64,000 bases of DNA, taken from contig NZ_JAFBBS010000001.1 in NCBI RefSeq assembly GCF_016907315.1, positions 1,488,001 through 1,552,000 of the forward strand, in the 5' to 3' direction. Numbering within the stretch: the first letter of the stretch is position 1; every line of letters begins with the position of its first letter. The translations under genes were made by a program, and so were the position numbers. This DNA comes from Microbacterium esteraromaticum. Its GTDB lineage: Bacteria > Actinomycetota > Actinomycetes > Actinomycetales > Microbacteriaceae. The notes beneath the pieces are model-generated. The model did not search any database and was not told where the DNA came from. It saw only the letters and a list, made by a program, of their open reading frames with translations. Below are positions 23,629-33,264 of this stretch, piece after piece.

Positions 23629-25008
23629 ATGTCATCTATCGGTCATCCCGATCCCGCCAAGATTCCCAAGACGGGGCTGATCATCCCGCGCCCAGCCAGA
23701 GTCGGCCGAGTGCGATGGGGTATAGCGTTCCTGCTGTTCTTCGCCGTCCTCGTCAACTACATCGACCGCAGTTCCATGTCGGTCGCAGAACACGAGATGC
23801 GACTGGAGTTCGGCATGACAGCCGGCCAGATGGGCATCATCCTGGGCTGCTTCGGCTGGTCGTACGCCCTGATGCAGATCCCGATGGGAATGCTGCTCGA
23901 CAAGATCGGCATCAAGTGGGTGATGCGTGTCGCAACCGTGCTGTGGGCCGTCTCCTGCTTCCTCACCGCCATGATCAGCGGCATGGGTCTGCTGCTGATC
24001 GCGCGGCTCATCCTCGGCTTCGCCGAGGCGCCGATCTTCCCCGGTGCGATGAAGGTGACCAGCTACTGGTTCCCCCGCACGGAACGAGGGATGGCGACGG
24101 TCATCTTCGACAGCGGCCAGCGTCTGTCCAATGTGATCGGGTTCCCGATCGTCGGTGCCGCGGTCGCGATGTTCGGATGGCGGGGCGCCTTCGTGGCCAT
24201 CGGCATCCTGAGCCTCGTCTGCACGGTGCTGTTCTTCCTGCGCTACCGCGACCCGAAGGAGATGAACCGGGAAGGCAAGCTCAGCGACGCCGAGCTCGCG
24301 CACATCCTCGACGGCGGCGCACAGCACGAAGACGCCCCCAAGCCCGACCCGCTCGCGAACCTCGGCTACATCCTGCGCCAGCGGAAGGTCTGGGGCATGT
24401 CGCTCGGCCTCGGCTGCGCCGGCTACGTGCAGTGGATGCTGCTGACCTGGCTGCCCGGCTTCCTGCAGGCCGAGATGGACATGGACGTCGCTCGCTCGGG
24501 CCTGGTCACGGCCATCCCGTGGCTCTTCGCCGTCATCGTGCAGTATCTGCTGCCCGGGTTCTGGCTCGACCGTCTGATCAAGAACGGCAAGTCCAGCACA
24601 CTCGTGCGGCGGGCCTTCATCATCGGCGGCATGCTGCTGGCGATCACGATCGCAGGAACGGCGTTCACCGACGACCTGTTCTGGGCTCTGGTGTGGATCA
24701 CGCTGGGGACGACGGGCATCACCATCGCGTTCAGCGTGACCAACTCGCTGCCTGCCCTGATCGCCCCCGAGGGTTCGGTGGGTGCAACCGGAGCGGTCAT
24801 GAACACCGTGAACAACCTCATCGGAACGACCGCCCCGATCGTCACGGGCTTCATCGTTCAGCTGACCGGCAGCTTCGCCGCCGCGTTCGTCGTCGCCGGC
24901 GTCATGCTGGTGCTCGGCGTGTTCTTCTACACCGTCGTGCTGGGGCGGATCGAGCAGATCCCGACCGCAGCGGAGCGCGCCGCCGCGAAGGCGGCCGGCA
25001 CGGCCTGA
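23629..25008 (+). CDS. MFS transporter of the anion:cation symporter type
   Basis: A 459-residue, 12-span major facilitator resembling the ACS branch (hexuronate, glucarate, phthalate carriers): NYIDRSSMSVA in the first span, GWSYALMQIPMGMLLDKIG at the span 2-3 loop, and FAEAPIFPGAMK in span 4. The substrate is not shown by sequence. Position opposite the hyi-gcl operon, and its own operator pair, suggest an organic acid linked to glyoxylate or ureide use, such as glyoxylate, glycerate or allantoate. ATG 23629 has AGAGAGG ten bases upstream. Confidence 0.8.
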   Translation: MSSIGHPDPAKIPKTGLIIPRPARVGRVRWGIAFLLFFAVLVNYIDRSSMSVAEHEMRLEFGMTAGQMGIILGCFGWSYALMQIPMGMLLDKIGIKWVMRVATVLWAVSCFLTAMISGMGLLLIARLILGFAEAPIFPGAMKVTSYWFPRTERGMATVIFDSGQRLSNVIGFPIVGAAVAMFGWRGAFVAIGILSLVCTVLFFLRYRDPKEMNREGKLSDAELAHILDGGAQHEDAPKPDPLANLGYILRQRKVWGMSLGLGCAGYVQWMLLTWLPGFLQAEMDMDVARSGLVTAIPWLFAVIVQYLLPGFWLDRLIKNGKSSTLVRRAFIIGGMLLAITIAGTAFTDDLFWALVWITLGTTGITIAFSVTNSLPALIAPEGSVGATGAVMNTVNNLIGTTAPIVTGFIVQLTGSFAAAFVVAGVMLVLGVFFYTVVLGRIEQIPTAAERAAAKAAGTA

Positions 25009-25010
25009 GC

Positions 25011-25068
25011 CGCGCCCGAACGAGAAGCGGGGCCCGCCGACGCGGGCCCCGCTTCTCGTTCGGGCGCG
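25011..25068. terminator. Very strong bidirectional terminator
   Basis: Perfect 26-bp arms (25011-25036 and 25043-25068) with a six-base loop, three bases after the MFS stop codon. Confidence 0.9.
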
Positions 25069-25073
25069 AGCAC

Positions 25074-25110
25074 GATGAAGGCGCCGCCCCGTGGGGGCGG
25101 CGCCTTCATC
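25074..25110. terminator. Second hairpin terminator
   Basis: Perfect 17-bp arms (25074-25090 and 25094-25110) around GTG, five bases beyond the first hairpin. It probably serves the convergent allE-side operon. Confidence 0.85.
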
Positions 25111-25120
25111 AGACGATGCG

Positions 25121-25930
25121 TCAGGTGAGCTTGATCTGACGGTTCATGTCCTTGTAGAGCAGGTAGCGGAAGTCACCGGGACCGCCGGCATAGCAGGCCT
25201 GCGGGCAGAACGCGCGGAGCAGCATGTAGTCGCCCGCCTCGACCTCGACCCAGTCACCGTTGAGGTGGTAGACCGCCTTGCCCTCGAGCACGAAGAGGCC
25301 GTGCTCCATGACGTGCGTCTCGGCGAACGGGATCGAGCCGCCCGGCTTGAACGTGACGATGTTCACCTGCATGTCGTGCGCCATGTCGTTCGAGTCGGCG
25401 AAGCGGGTGGTGAGCCACGCATCGGTGCCGACCATCGGAGTGGGCTCGATGTCCTGATCGCGGGTGACGAACGACGCGGGAGCATCGACGCCCTCGAGCC
25501 ACTCGTACGCCTTGCGGATCCAGTGGAAGCTCGTGATCTCGTCGCCCTCGTTCTTCAGCGACCAGTTGGCGCCGGGCGCGAGGAACGCATAGCCGCCCTC
25601 TTCGAGCACGTGCGTCTCACCCTCGAGCGAGAGGGTGAGCGCGCCGGTCGTGACGAAGATGACCCCCTCGACACCGGCCTCGGGCTCCGGCTTGGCGGCC
25701 TCGCCGCCGGGCGAGATCTCGACGATCAGCTGCGAGAAGGTCTCAGCAGAACTCGGGGTGGGCTTGGCGATGATCCATGCACGGGTGTTCGAGAAACCGG
25801 GCAGGCTGCTGGTGACGATGTCTCGCAGAACGCCCTTGGGGATCACCGTGTAGGCGAGCTTGACGATCGCGCGGTCAGTGAGCAGCTCGGTCTGCCCCGG
25901 CAGTCCGCCGGTCGGGGTGTAGTAGGACAT
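25121..25930 (-). CDS. allE: (S)-ureidoglycine aminohydrolase
   Basis: Releases ammonia from ureidoglycine, giving ureidoglycolate, in allantoin breakdown. The 269-residue protein is a bicupin. The second cupin carries metal ligands in the ETHVMEHGLFVLEGK region (about residues 195-210) and a late MLLRAFCPQACYAGG that is typical of this family. ATG 25930 overlaps the stop of the DUF6986 gene by one base. AllE needs allantoate amidohydrolase to supply its substrate, and that gene is not in this window. Confidence 0.88.
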   Translation of the reverse strand: MSYYTPTGGLPGQTELLTDRAIVKLAYTVIPKGVLRDIVTSSLPGFSNTRAWIIAKPTPSSAETFSQLIVEISPGGEAAKPEPEAGVEGVIFVTTGALTLSLEGETHVLEEGGYAFLAPGANWSLKNEGDEITSFHWIRKAYEWLEGVDAPASFVTRDQDIEPTPMVGTDAWLTTRFADSNDMAHDMQVNIVTFKPGGSIPFAETHVMEHGLFVLEGKAVYHLNGDWVEVEAGDYMLLRAFCPQACYAGGPGDFRYLLYKDMNRQIKLT

Positions 25931-27195
25931 CAGGCCTCCTTGGTGGCGAGTTTGGGATGGGCGAGGCGGGTGAGCTCTGCGGGCGAGGCGCCGGTCGAGG
26001 TGCGCACCTCGTCTTCGGTGAGCGCACCGCATTCCAGGCCGCGCACGACGAATCGTGCGAGCGCGCGTGCGGTGGCCGGCTCATCCATGATGGTCGCGTC
26101 GTTGCCGTGCAGGTAGTTGTCGAGTCGGCGTGCGGCCGCCTCAAAGCCCTCGCGGTAGAACGCGTAGGTGGCCAGGTACCGGGTCGGCAGCTGGTTGGCG
26201 TGCAGATCCCAGCCCTGGTAGTAGCCGCGCTCGAGCGAGCGCCGCACCAGACGGGCGTGCAGCTTCCAGGCATCCTGGGCCTTCTCACCCACCGGGATGA
26301 CGTTGGTCGACCCGTCCGAGAGGCGCACTCCGGTCTCGGCGACCGCGACCTGCATGACCTGCTTGGCGTAGTCGGCGGCCGGGTGCTCCATCGACTGGTA
26401 CGCCGCGGCGATCTGCAGCGAAGCGCTGTAGTCGTAGGTGCCGTAGTGCAGGGCCGACACGCGACCCTGCCCGCTGTGCAGCAGCGTCGCGACCGGGATG
26501 GTGCCGTCGGCCGCGACGATGAGCTGCGGCGTCTCCATCTGCACCTCGAAGCGCAGACGGCCCGGTGCCAGGCCCAGGCGCTCTTCGAAGCGCTCGCAGA
26601 GCGCCACCATCGCCTCGACCTGCGCGACGGTGGTCACCTTGGGCAGGGTGAGGATCAGCCCGTCGGGCAGCTCGCCGGCGGCGGCGAGCGTCGTGACGAA
26701 CCGGTCGAGGGTGCGGATGCCGCGGCGCCGGGTCGGCGCCTCGAAGCACTTGAACCGGATGCCGATGAACGGCGTCGCCGTGCCTGCGGCGACCGCCTCT
26801 GCGACGCGCTCGGCGGCGAGGACGGCAGCGGCATCCTCTTCGTCGTCGCCGCGAGTGCCGTAGCCGTCCTCGAAGTCGAGTCGCAGATCTTCTATGGGCT
26901 CCCGACGCAGCTTGGCGTCCACCAGCGGCGCGAGCTGATCGGCGAGGTGCCCCAGTCCGACCGACTCGGCGAGCTCCGCCATGCCGCCGGCCGCATCGAC
27001 GGCGTCGAGGGCCTCCGCGCCGAAGCGCGCGGGCAGAGCGGGGTCGAAGCGGTCGGCGGGCACGTACAGCGTGTGCACCGGCTGGCGACTGCCGTCGTCA
27101 CCCGGGTACGAGTTCGTGAGCAGGGCGTCGGTCTGCGCCAGACGCGAATCGATGTCGGCGAAGTCGTCTTCGCGCAGGGATGTATTGGCTGACAC
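25930..27195 (-). CDS. DUF6986 protein, aldolase/malate-synthase-like TIM barrel
   Basis: A 421-residue protein of the actinobacterial DUF6986 type, resembling HpcH/CitE and malate synthase barrels. Candidate acidic metal ligands are in DLRLDFEDGYG (about residue 88) and FEVQMETPQLI (about residue 215); FKCFEAPTRRRGIRTLD, GYYQGWDLHANQLPTRY and SALHYGTYDYS are further conserved-looking blocks. GTG 27195 fits a GGAG overlapping the end of the malic enzyme gene. Position between malic enzyme and ureidoglycine aminohydrolase suggests it condenses or cleaves a glyoxylate-derived acid, possibly making malate from glyoxylate and acetyl-CoA. That role is inference. Confidence 0.75.
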   Translation of the reverse strand: MSANTSLREDDFADIDSRLAQTDALLTNSYPGDDGSRQPVHTLYVPADRFDPALPARFGAEALDAVDAAGGMAELAESVGLGHLADQLAPLVDAKLRREPIEDLRLDFEDGYGTRGDDEEDAAAVLAAERVAEAVAAGTATPFIGIRFKCFEAPTRRRGIRTLDRFVTTLAAAGELPDGLILTLPKVTTVAQVEAMVALCERFEERLGLAPGRLRFEVQMETPQLIVAADGTIPVATLLHSGQGRVSALHYGTYDYSASLQIAAAYQSMEHPAADYAKQVMQVAVAETGVRLSDGSTNVIPVGEKAQDAWKLHARLVRRSLERGYYQGWDLHANQLPTRYLATYAFYREGFEAAARRLDNYLHGNDATIMDEPATARALARFVVRGLECGALTEDEVRTSTGASPAELTRLAHPKLATKEA

Positions 27196-27200
27196 TCCGG

Positions 27201-28595
27201 TCACTCCTTCTCTGCGGCCTTGACGACGCGGACGATCGCCTCTGCCACCGCTCCGGCGACCTCGGGGTCGAAGACGCTGGGGATGATGAAGCTCGCGTTG
27301 CGCTCTTCGTCGTCGACGCGCGATGCGATGGCCTCGGCGGCTGCGACCAGCATAGGCGGGGTGATGTCGGACACACCCGCGTCGAGCAGGCCGCGGAAGA
27401 AGCCGGGGAAGGCCAGCACGTTGTTGATCTGATTGGGGAAGTCGCTGCGACCGGTGGCGACGACGGCGGCGTGCTTGGAAGCAACGACCGGGTCGACCTC
27501 GGGAGTGGGGTTGGCCATCGCGAAGACGATCGCGTCGTCTGCCATGGCGGCGATGTCGTTCTCGTCGAGCACGTTCGGCGCGCTGACGCCGATGAAGACG
27601 TCTGCGCCCACCATGGCCTCCTTGAGGGTGCCCGTGAAGTTGCGCGGGTTCGTGTTCGCCGCGAGCTCGACACGGTGCGCGTCGGTGTACTCCTCGTCGC
27701 GGTTGATGGCGCCGTTGCGACCGCAGGCGACGATGTCCTTCGCGCCCTGCTCGAGCAGCAGCTGGGCGATCGCGTTGCCGGCCGCTCCGACACCGGAGAG
27801 CACGATGCGCACGTCTTCGATCTTCTTGCCGACGACCTTCAGAGCGTTGACGAGCGCGGCGAGGGTGACGATCGCCGTGCCGTGCTGGTCGTCGTGGAAG
27901 ACGGGGATGTCGAGCTCTTCGCGCAGTCGCGCCTCGATCTCGAAGCAGCGGGGAGCGGCGATGTCCTCGAGGTTCACGCCGCCGTAGACGGGGGCGATCG
28001 CCTTCACGATCTTGATGATCTCCTCGGTGTCCTTGGTGTCGAGGCAGACCGGCCACGCGTCGACGTTGGCGAACTGCTTGAACAGCGCCGCCTTGCCCTC
28101 CATCACGGGCAGAGCGGCCTCGGGGCCGATGTCGCCGAGGCCGAGCACGGCGGTGCCGTCGGTGACGACGGCGACGGTGTTGCGCTTGACGGTGAGGTTG
28201 CGCGCCTTGCTCTTGTCTTCGGCGATGGCCATGCAGACGCGGGCGACACCGGGCGTGTAGGCGCGCGAGAGGTCGTCGCGGTTGCGCAGCGGGACGCTGG
28301 GCACGACTTCGAGCTTGCCGCCGAGGTGCATGAGGAAGGTGCGGTCGCTGACCTGGCGCACGTGCACGCCCTCGAGCGCCTGCACCGCGTCGCGGATGCG
28401 CGAGGCGTGGTCGTCGTCGATGGTGTTGCAGGTGAGGTCGACGACGATCGAGGTCGGGTGCGACTCGACCACGTCGAGCGCGGTGATGGCAGCGCCGGCG
28501 GATGCCGCGGCTGCGGCGAGCTCGCTGGTGACGCTGAAGTTGGAGGGAGCGTCGATACGAAGTGTGATCGAGTTACCGGGACCGGGATTGGCCAT
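27201..28595 (-). CDS. NAD(P)-dependent malic enzyme with N-terminal ACT-like domain
   Basis: Decarboxylates malate to pyruvate. The first about 85 residues form an ACT-like regulatory domain ([11 protein letters not shown] then [16 protein letters not shown]). The malic enzyme core follows: [28 protein letters not shown], catalytic Lys in [11 protein letters not shown], metal site [11 protein letters not shown] and the dinucleotide motif [14 protein letters not shown]. 464 residues. It leads the operon malic enzyme - DUF6986 - allE and is preceded by operator pair 7. NAD versus NADP preference is not visible. Confidence 0.9.
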   Translation of the reverse strand: MANPGPGNSITLRIDAPSNFSVTSELAAAAASAGAAITALDVVESHPTSIVVDLTCNTIDDDHASRIRDAVQALEGVHVRQVSDRTFLMHLGGKLEVVPSVPLRNRDDLSRAYTPGVARVCMAIAEDKSKARNLTVKRNTVAVVTDGTAVLGLGDIGPEAALPVMEGKAALFKQFANVDAWPVCLDTKDTEEIIKIVKAIAPVYGGVNLEDIAAPRCFEIEARLREELDIPVFHDDQHGTAIVTLAALVNALKVVGKKIEDVRIVLSGVGAAGNAIAQLLLEQGAKDIVACGRNGAINRDEEYTDAHRVELAANTNPRNFTGTLKEAMVGADVFIGVSAPNVLDENDIAAMADDAIVFAMANPTPEVDPVVASKHAAVVATGRSDFPNQINNVLAFPGFFRGLLDAGVSDITPPMLVAAAEAIASRVDDEERNASFIIPSVFDPEVAGAVAEAIVRVVKAAEKE

Positions 28596-28665
28596 GTTTC
28601 CTCTTCCCTGAGGTGTGCCGCACGCCTCTGCGCCGACTCACGTGAGCTGATGGACTTCTTCGTGC

Positions 28666-28713
28666 TTTCGCATCGTGGAGACTATTGTCTATCTTACGAA
28701 AGTTCGATGCAAT
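28666..28713. promoter_or_regulatory. Divergent promoters with operator pair 7 (malic enzyme / iclR)
   Basis: Sites TTTCGCATCGTGGAG (28666-28680) and GTCTATCTTACGAAA (28687-28701) are 21 bp apart. Leftward promoter: TTGCAT (28707-28712 on the minus strand), 17 bp, GACAAT (28684-28689). Rightward promoter: TTGTCT (28685-28690), 17 bp, TGCAAT (28708-28713). One pair would therefore cover both, implying autoregulation. An extra single site TCTCGCATGATGGAA lies at 28751-28765. Confidence 0.6.
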
Positions 28714-28790
28714 CAACGATGATGGATGCGCCAGGATTTTCGCTCACACTTCTCGCATGATGGAATCATCTCGGTACCTAGGAGGACCTG

Positions 28791-29558
28791 ATGGCCGAAA
28801 GCAAGACTCCGCGCGGCAGCGGATCAGGAGTGCAGTCCGTCGAGCGCGTGTTCGAACTGCTCGAGCTGGTGACCGATGCCGGCGGTGACGTGACCCTGAG
28901 CGAGCTCGCATCGTCGACCGATCTCCCGCTCCCGACGATCCACCGCCTGCTGCGCACGCTCGTCTCGCTCGGCTACGCGCGCCAGCTGCCGAACCGCCGC
29001 TACGCGCTGGGGCCACGGCTGATCCGCATCGGAGAGGGTGCGTCCCGGCAGTTCGGCGCGCTGGCCCGACCGCAGTTGAAGGGTCTGGTCGACCAGCTCG
29101 GCGAGAGCGCGAACATGGCCGTGCTCGACGGCAACATGGTCGTGTACGTCGCCCAGGTGCCCTCGCTGCACTCGATGCGCATGTTCACCGAGGTCGGCCG
29201 CCGAGCGCACACCCACGACACCGGTGTCGGCAAGGCGATCCTGGCGCAGCTGCCCGACGACACCGTCCGCAGCATCGTCACGCGCGCCGGCATGCCCACC
29301 CCGACCGAGTTCAGCATCGGCGACGTCGATGCCCTGATCGCCGAGCTCGACCGCATCCGCGAGCGCGGCTACGCGATCGACGATCAGGAGCAGGAGATCG
29401 GCGTGCGCTGCTTCTCGATGGCCGTTCCCGATGCGCCCACTCCGACCGCCGTCTCGGTTTCGGGCCCCATCTCACGCGTCGACGAGGCATTCGGCGAGCG
29501 CGCCGTGCCCATGCTCCGCAAGGCCGCCGAGGCGATCAGCGCCGAACTGGTCTCCTGA
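28791..29558 (+). CDS. IclR-family transcriptional regulator, likely controller of the purine/glyoxylate genes
   Basis: 255 residues: an N-terminal winged helix-turn-helix (VQSVERVFELLELV, then LSELASSTDLPLPTIHRLLR, about residues 12-55) and a C-terminal IclR effector domain (LKGLVDQLGESANMAVLDG, HTHDTGVGKAILAQLP and a late GIRCFS-like GVRCFSMAVPD). IclR proteins such as AllR sense glyoxylate or allantoin-pathway metabolites. It is the only IclR gene in the window and is divergent from the glyoxylate-handling operon, with an operator pair between. I infer it binds the TTYCR-N5-YGRAA sites. ATG 28791 has AGGAGG with good spacing. Confidence 0.88.
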   Translation: MAESKTPRGSGSGVQSVERVFELLELVTDAGGDVTLSELASSTDLPLPTIHRLLRTLVSLGYARQLPNRRYALGPRLIRIGEGASRQFGALARPQLKGLVDQLGESANMAVLDGNMVVYVAQVPSLHSMRMFTEVGRRAHTHDTGVGKAILAQLPDDTVRSIVTRAGMPTPTEFSIGDVDALIAELDRIRERGYAIDDQEQEIGVRCFSMAVPDAPTPTAVSVSGPISRVDEAFGERAVPMLRKAAEAISAELVS

Positions 29559-29582
29559 CAGCCCGAGCGCCGCATGCAGAGA

Positions 29583-29613
29583 GAGGCCCGGATGCGATGC
29601 ATCCGGCCCTCTT
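29583..29613. terminator. Hairpin between iclR and aceE
   Basis: AGAGGCCCGGATGC pairs imperfectly with GCATCCGGCCCTCT; the following TCTT gives a short T-rich tail. It separates the convergent iclR and aceE genes. Confidence 0.7.
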
Positions 29614-29631
29614 GGCGTCTCGTGACGAGGA

Positions 29632-32358
29632 TCAGGCGTCGCCGCCCGCGTTTCCGCTCGTCCCGGCGTTCACGTCGTGCAGGCGGTAGCGCTCGGCGGC
29701 CTGAGCGGGAGCCGCGGCATCGACCTCTCCCCTGGCGGCGAGCAGCTGCAGCGCGCGCACCACGACCGAGTGCGAATCGATCTTGAAGAAGCGGCGGGCG
29801 GCGGCTCGGGTGTCCGAGAAGCCGAAGCCGTCGGCGCCCAGCGTGGCCCAGTCGTTCTTCACGAACTGGCGGATCTGGTCTGGCAGGTCCTTCGCATAGT
29901 CGCTGACCGCCACGATGGGGCCGTGCGCGTCTGCCAGCTGCTGCCGCACGAACGGTGTGCGCACGCCGTTCTCTGGGTGCAGGAACGCCTCCTCCTCGGC
30001 ACGCACCGCGTCGCGGCGCAGCTCGGTCCACGAGGTGACCGAGAACACGTCGGCGGCCACCCCCCACCCGTCGCGCAGCAGCTGCTGCGCCTCGAGGGCC
30101 CAGGTGACGCCGATGCCTGACGCCAGCAAGTGCGTCCGTGGTCCCTCCCCCTGCGCGGGAGAGATGCGGTGGATGCCCCCGAGGATGCCCTCGACATCGA
30201 CCCCATCGGGCTCTGCAGGCTGCACGATCGGCTCGTTGTAGACCATGAGGTTGTAGATCCAGTTGCGATCGGTCGAGTCCTGGCCGTACATCCGCTCGAT
30301 GCCTGCGCGCATGATGTGACCGATCTCGTAGCCGTACGCCGGGTCGTAGGTGATCACGGCCGGGTTGGTGGCGGCGAGCAGCGGCGAGTGGCCGTCTGCG
30401 TGCTGCAGGCCCTCACCCGTCAGCGTGGTCCGACCCGCTGTCGCCGAGATGAGGAAGCCACGGGCCATCTGGTCGGCCGCGGCCCACAGCGAATCGCCCG
30501 TGCGCTGGAAGCCGAACATCGAGTAGAACACGTAGACCGGGATCAGCGGCACGCCGTGCGTGGCGTACGCGGTGCCGGCGGCGGTGAAGGCGGCGATCGA
30601 GCCCGCCTCGTTGATGCCGACGTGCACGATCTGCCCCGACGTCGACTCCTTGTACGAGAGCACGATGTCGCGGTCGACCGCGAGATAGTTCTGTCCGTTG
30701 GGGTTGTAGATCTTCGCGGTCGGGAAGAACGCGTCCATTCCGAAGGTGCGCGCCTCATCGGGGATGATCGGCACGATGCGCTTGCCGAACTCCTTGTCTC
30801 GCATGAGGTCCTTCAGCACGCGCACGAACGCCATGGTCGTCGCGGCCTCCTGCTTGCCGGAGCCTCGGGCGGCCACCTCGTAGGCCCTGGCATCGGGCAG
30901 TGTGATCTCGCCCGCCGCGTGGGGACGGCGTTCGGGCAGGTATCCGCCCAGCTCCCGGCGGCGCTCCTGCATGTACCGGATCTCCGGCGCATCGGCGCCC
31001 GGGTGGTAGTACGGCGGCTGATACGGGTCGGCTTCGAGCTGGGCATCCGTGATCGGCACACGCAGGTGATCGCGGAAGTCCTTCAGGTCCTGCAGCGTGA
31101 GCTTCTTCATCTGGTGGGTGGCGTTGCGCGCCTCGAAGCGCTGCCCGAGGCCGTAGCCCTTCACCGTCTTCACGAGGATGACAGTCGGCTTGCCGTTGCG
31201 CTGCATCGACTGCTGATACGCCGCGAACACCTTGTGATAGTCGTGGCCGCCGCGCTTCAGACCCCAGATCTCGTCGTCCGTGAGGTTCTCGACCAGGGCC
31301 GCCGCGCGCTCGTCGCGCCCGAAGAAGTTCTCGCGGATGAACCCGCCCGACTCCGCCTTGTACGTCTGGTAGTCGCCGTCGCGCGTGGTGTTCATGATGT
31401 CGACGAGCGCGCCGTCCTCGTCGCGGGCGAGCAGGTCGTCCCACTCCCGGCCCCAGATCACCTTGATGACGTTCCAGCCGGCACCGCGGAAGAAGCCCTC
31501 GAGCTCCTGGATGATCTTGCCGTTCCCTCGCACCGGACCGTCGAGACGCTGCAGGTTGCAGTTGACGACGAAGGTCAGGTTGTCGAGGCCGTCGTTGGCG
31601 GCGAGCTGCAGCAGGCCTCGCGACTCGGGTTCGTCCATCTCGCCGTCGCCGAGGAACGCCCAGACGTGCTGGTCACTCGTGTCCTTGAGGCCACGGCCCT
31701 GCAGGTAGCGGTTCGACTGCGCCTGGTAGATCGCGTTCATGGGACCGATGCCCATCGAGACGGTGGGGAACTCCCAGAACTCGGGCATGAGCCGCGGGTG
31801 CGGGTACGAGCTGAGCGCGTGCCCCTCGCGCGACTTCTCCTGACGGAAGCCGTCGAGGTCCTCTTCGCTCAGACGACCCTCCATGTACGCGCGGGCGTAC
31901 ATGCCCGGCGACGCGTGGCCCTGGAAGAAGACCTGATCGCCGCCGCCGGGGTGGTCCTTGCCGCGGAAGAAGTGGTTGAACCCGACCTCGTAGAGCGTCG
32001 CCGCGCCCGCGTAGGTCGAGATGTGGCCGCCGACGCCGATGCCGGGCCGCTGCGCGCGATGCACCAGCACGGCCGCATTCCAGCGCATCCACGCCCGGTA
32101 GCGGCGCTCGAGCTCTTCGTCGCCGGGGTACTCGGGCTCGTCGGCCGCGGCGATCGTGTTCACGTAGTCGGTGGTGGCGCTGGGTTCGTCGCGCAGGCCG
32201 GCGCGCTCGACCAGGCTGCGCACGAGGTGCTCGCCGCGGGCCGGGCCGCGCGCGCTCACGACGGCGTCGAGGGACTCGAGCCATTCGGCGGTCTCCTCCG
32301 GATCGATGTCGCCGGGGGCTGAGTCGAGGATGGATGCTGAGGCGCGATCGTCGTTCAC
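29632..32358 (-). CDS. aceE: Pyruvate dehydrogenase E1 component, homodimeric
   Basis: Thiamin-diphosphate enzyme that decarboxylates pyruvate for the pyruvate dehydrogenase complex. The 908-residue single-chain form is usual in actinobacteria. Landmarks are [20 protein letters not shown], quoted only as GGHISTYAG near residue 125, the ThDP motif [10 protein letters not shown] (about residue 240) and [20 protein letters not shown] 32358 follows AAGAAAGG. No E2 or E3 gene is nearby. It is next to the glyoxylate-to-pyruvate genes, though no purine-type operator is seen at its start. Confidence 0.95.
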   Translation of the reverse strand: MNDDRASASILDSAPGDIDPEETAEWLESLDAVVSARGPARGEHLVRSLVERAGLRDEPSATTDYVNTIAAADEPEYPGDEELERRYRAWMRWNAAVLVHRAQRPGIGVGGHISTYAGAATLYEVGFNHFFRGKDHPGGGDQVFFQGHASPGMYARAYMEGRLSEEDLDGFRQEKSREGHALSSYPHPRLMPEFWEFPTVSMGIGPMNAIYQAQSNRYLQGRGLKDTSDQHVWAFLGDGEMDEPESRGLLQLAANDGLDNLTFVVNCNLQRLDGPVRGNGKIIQELEGFFRGAGWNVIKVIWGREWDDLLARDEDGALVDIMNTTRDGDYQTYKAESGGFIRENFFGRDERAAALVENLTDDEIWGLKRGGHDYHKVFAAYQQSMQRNGKPTVILVKTVKGYGLGQRFEARNATHQMKKLTLQDLKDFRDHLRVPITDAQLEADPYQPPYYHPGADAPEIRYMQERRRELGGYLPERRPHAAGEITLPDARAYEVAARGSGKQEAATTMAFVRVLKDLMRDKEFGKRIVPIIPDEARTFGMDAFFPTAKIYNPNGQNYLAVDRDIVLSYKESTSGQIVHVGINEAGSIAAFTAAGTAYATHGVPLIPVYVFYSMFGFQRTGDSLWAAADQMARGFLISATAGRTTLTGEGLQHADGHSPLLAATNPAVITYDPAYGYEIGHIMRAGIERMYGQDSTDRNWIYNLMVYNEPIVQPAEPDGVDVEGILGGIHRISPAQGEGPRTHLLASGIGVTWALEAQQLLRDGWGVAADVFSVTSWTELRRDAVRAEEEAFLHPENGVRTPFVRQQLADAHGPIVAVSDYAKDLPDQIRQFVKNDWATLGADGFGFSDTRAAARRFFKIDSHSVVVRALQLLAARGEVDAAAPAQAAERYRLHDVNAGTSGNAGGDA

Positions 32359-32428
32359 TTTCGGCCTTTCTTGTTAGATGGAGTGAGGCTGCCGGTCAGG
32401 CAGGCGAACAGAAGCGGAAGGGGTGGCT

Positions 32429-33175
32429 GTGAGCGATCGCATCGCCGTCGTCACGGGTGCAGGTTCAGGGATCGGCCGGGCGGTCACCGTGGCGATGCTC
32501 GACGCCGGATTCAAGGTCGCCCTGGCGGGTCGACGGGCGGATGCCCTCGAGCAGACCGCGGCAGGGCATCCGGATGCCCTGGTCGTGCCGACCGACATCA
32601 CCATAGCGGCGGAGGTCGACGCGCTTTTCGAGCGGGTCGTGGCCGAGTGGGGCCGGGTGGACGTTCTGTTCAACAATGCCGGGGTGTTCGGCCCGGCCGC
32701 ATCGGCCGCCGAGATCGACCCCGAGGAGTTCACGCGCACGATCGAGGTGAACGTGACGGGCGCCCTGCTGTGCGCAGGTGCGGCGATGCGCACGATGATC
32801 GCGCAGCAGCCCTCGGGCGGACGCATCATCAACAACGGCTCGATCTCGGCGCAGGTGCCCCGCCCGCAATCGGTGGCCTACGCGGTCAGCAAGCATGCGA
32901 TCACGGGGCTGACCCGGTCGATCGACCTCGATGGCCGTCGCCACGGGATCAGCTGCGGCCAGATCGACATCGGCAACGCCGCCACGCAGATCATGTCGGA
33001 GATCGGCGTGGGCTCGGGCGCCCTGCAGGCAGACGGATCGCGCCTGGTCGAGCCGACCTTCGATGTGGCGGATGCCGCTCGGGCCGTGCTGTTCATGGCG
33101 CAGCTGCCCGCGGAGGCGAACATCACCTCGCTCACGGTGGCGGCTGCGGGCATGCCGTTCGGCGGCCGCGGCTGA
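32429..33175 (+). CDS. Short-chain dehydrogenase/reductase of unknown substrate
   Basis: A 248-residue classical SDR. It shows the cofactor motif TGAGSGIG (about residues 9-16), NNAG at about 88, a catalytic Ser in NNGSISAQV and YAVSK for the Tyr/Lys pair. An Arg at AGRRADA suggests NADP(H). GTG 32429 is chosen because GGAAGGGG lies five bases before it; a GTG at 32423 would overlap that site. It is divergent from aceE. Substrate cannot be read from sequence. Confidence 0.85.
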   Translation: MSDRIAVVTGAGSGIGRAVTVAMLDAGFKVALAGRRADALEQTAAGHPDALVVPTDITIAAEVDALFERVVAEWGRVDVLFNNAGVFGPAASAAEIDPEEFTRTIEVNVTGALLCAGAAMRTMIAQQPSGGRIINNGSISAQVPRPQSVAYAVSKHAITGLTRSIDLDGRRHGISCGQIDIGNAATQIMSEIGVGSGALQADGSRLVEPTFDVADAARAVLFMAQLPAEANITSLTVAAAGMPFGGRG

Positions 33176-33196
33176 CCCTGCGCTGCGGTCCCGGAT

Positions 33197-33236
33197 GCCC
33201 CGAGGGCCCGTCGGCATGGCCGACGGGCCCCGGGGT
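33197..33236. terminator. Hairpin between the SDR and urate oxidase
   Basis: GGGCCCGTCGGC and GCCGACGGGCCC pair around ATG with further outer pairing (CCCCG/CGGGG). Shared by two convergent genes. Confidence 0.85.
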
Positions 33237-33264
33237 GCGCATGCGGTGATCGCCGGGCGCAGGA

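Noticed and set aside
30130..32322. About 730-codon open frame antisense to aceE
   Set aside because: Same kind of codon shadow; aceE motifs are unambiguous on the other strand.
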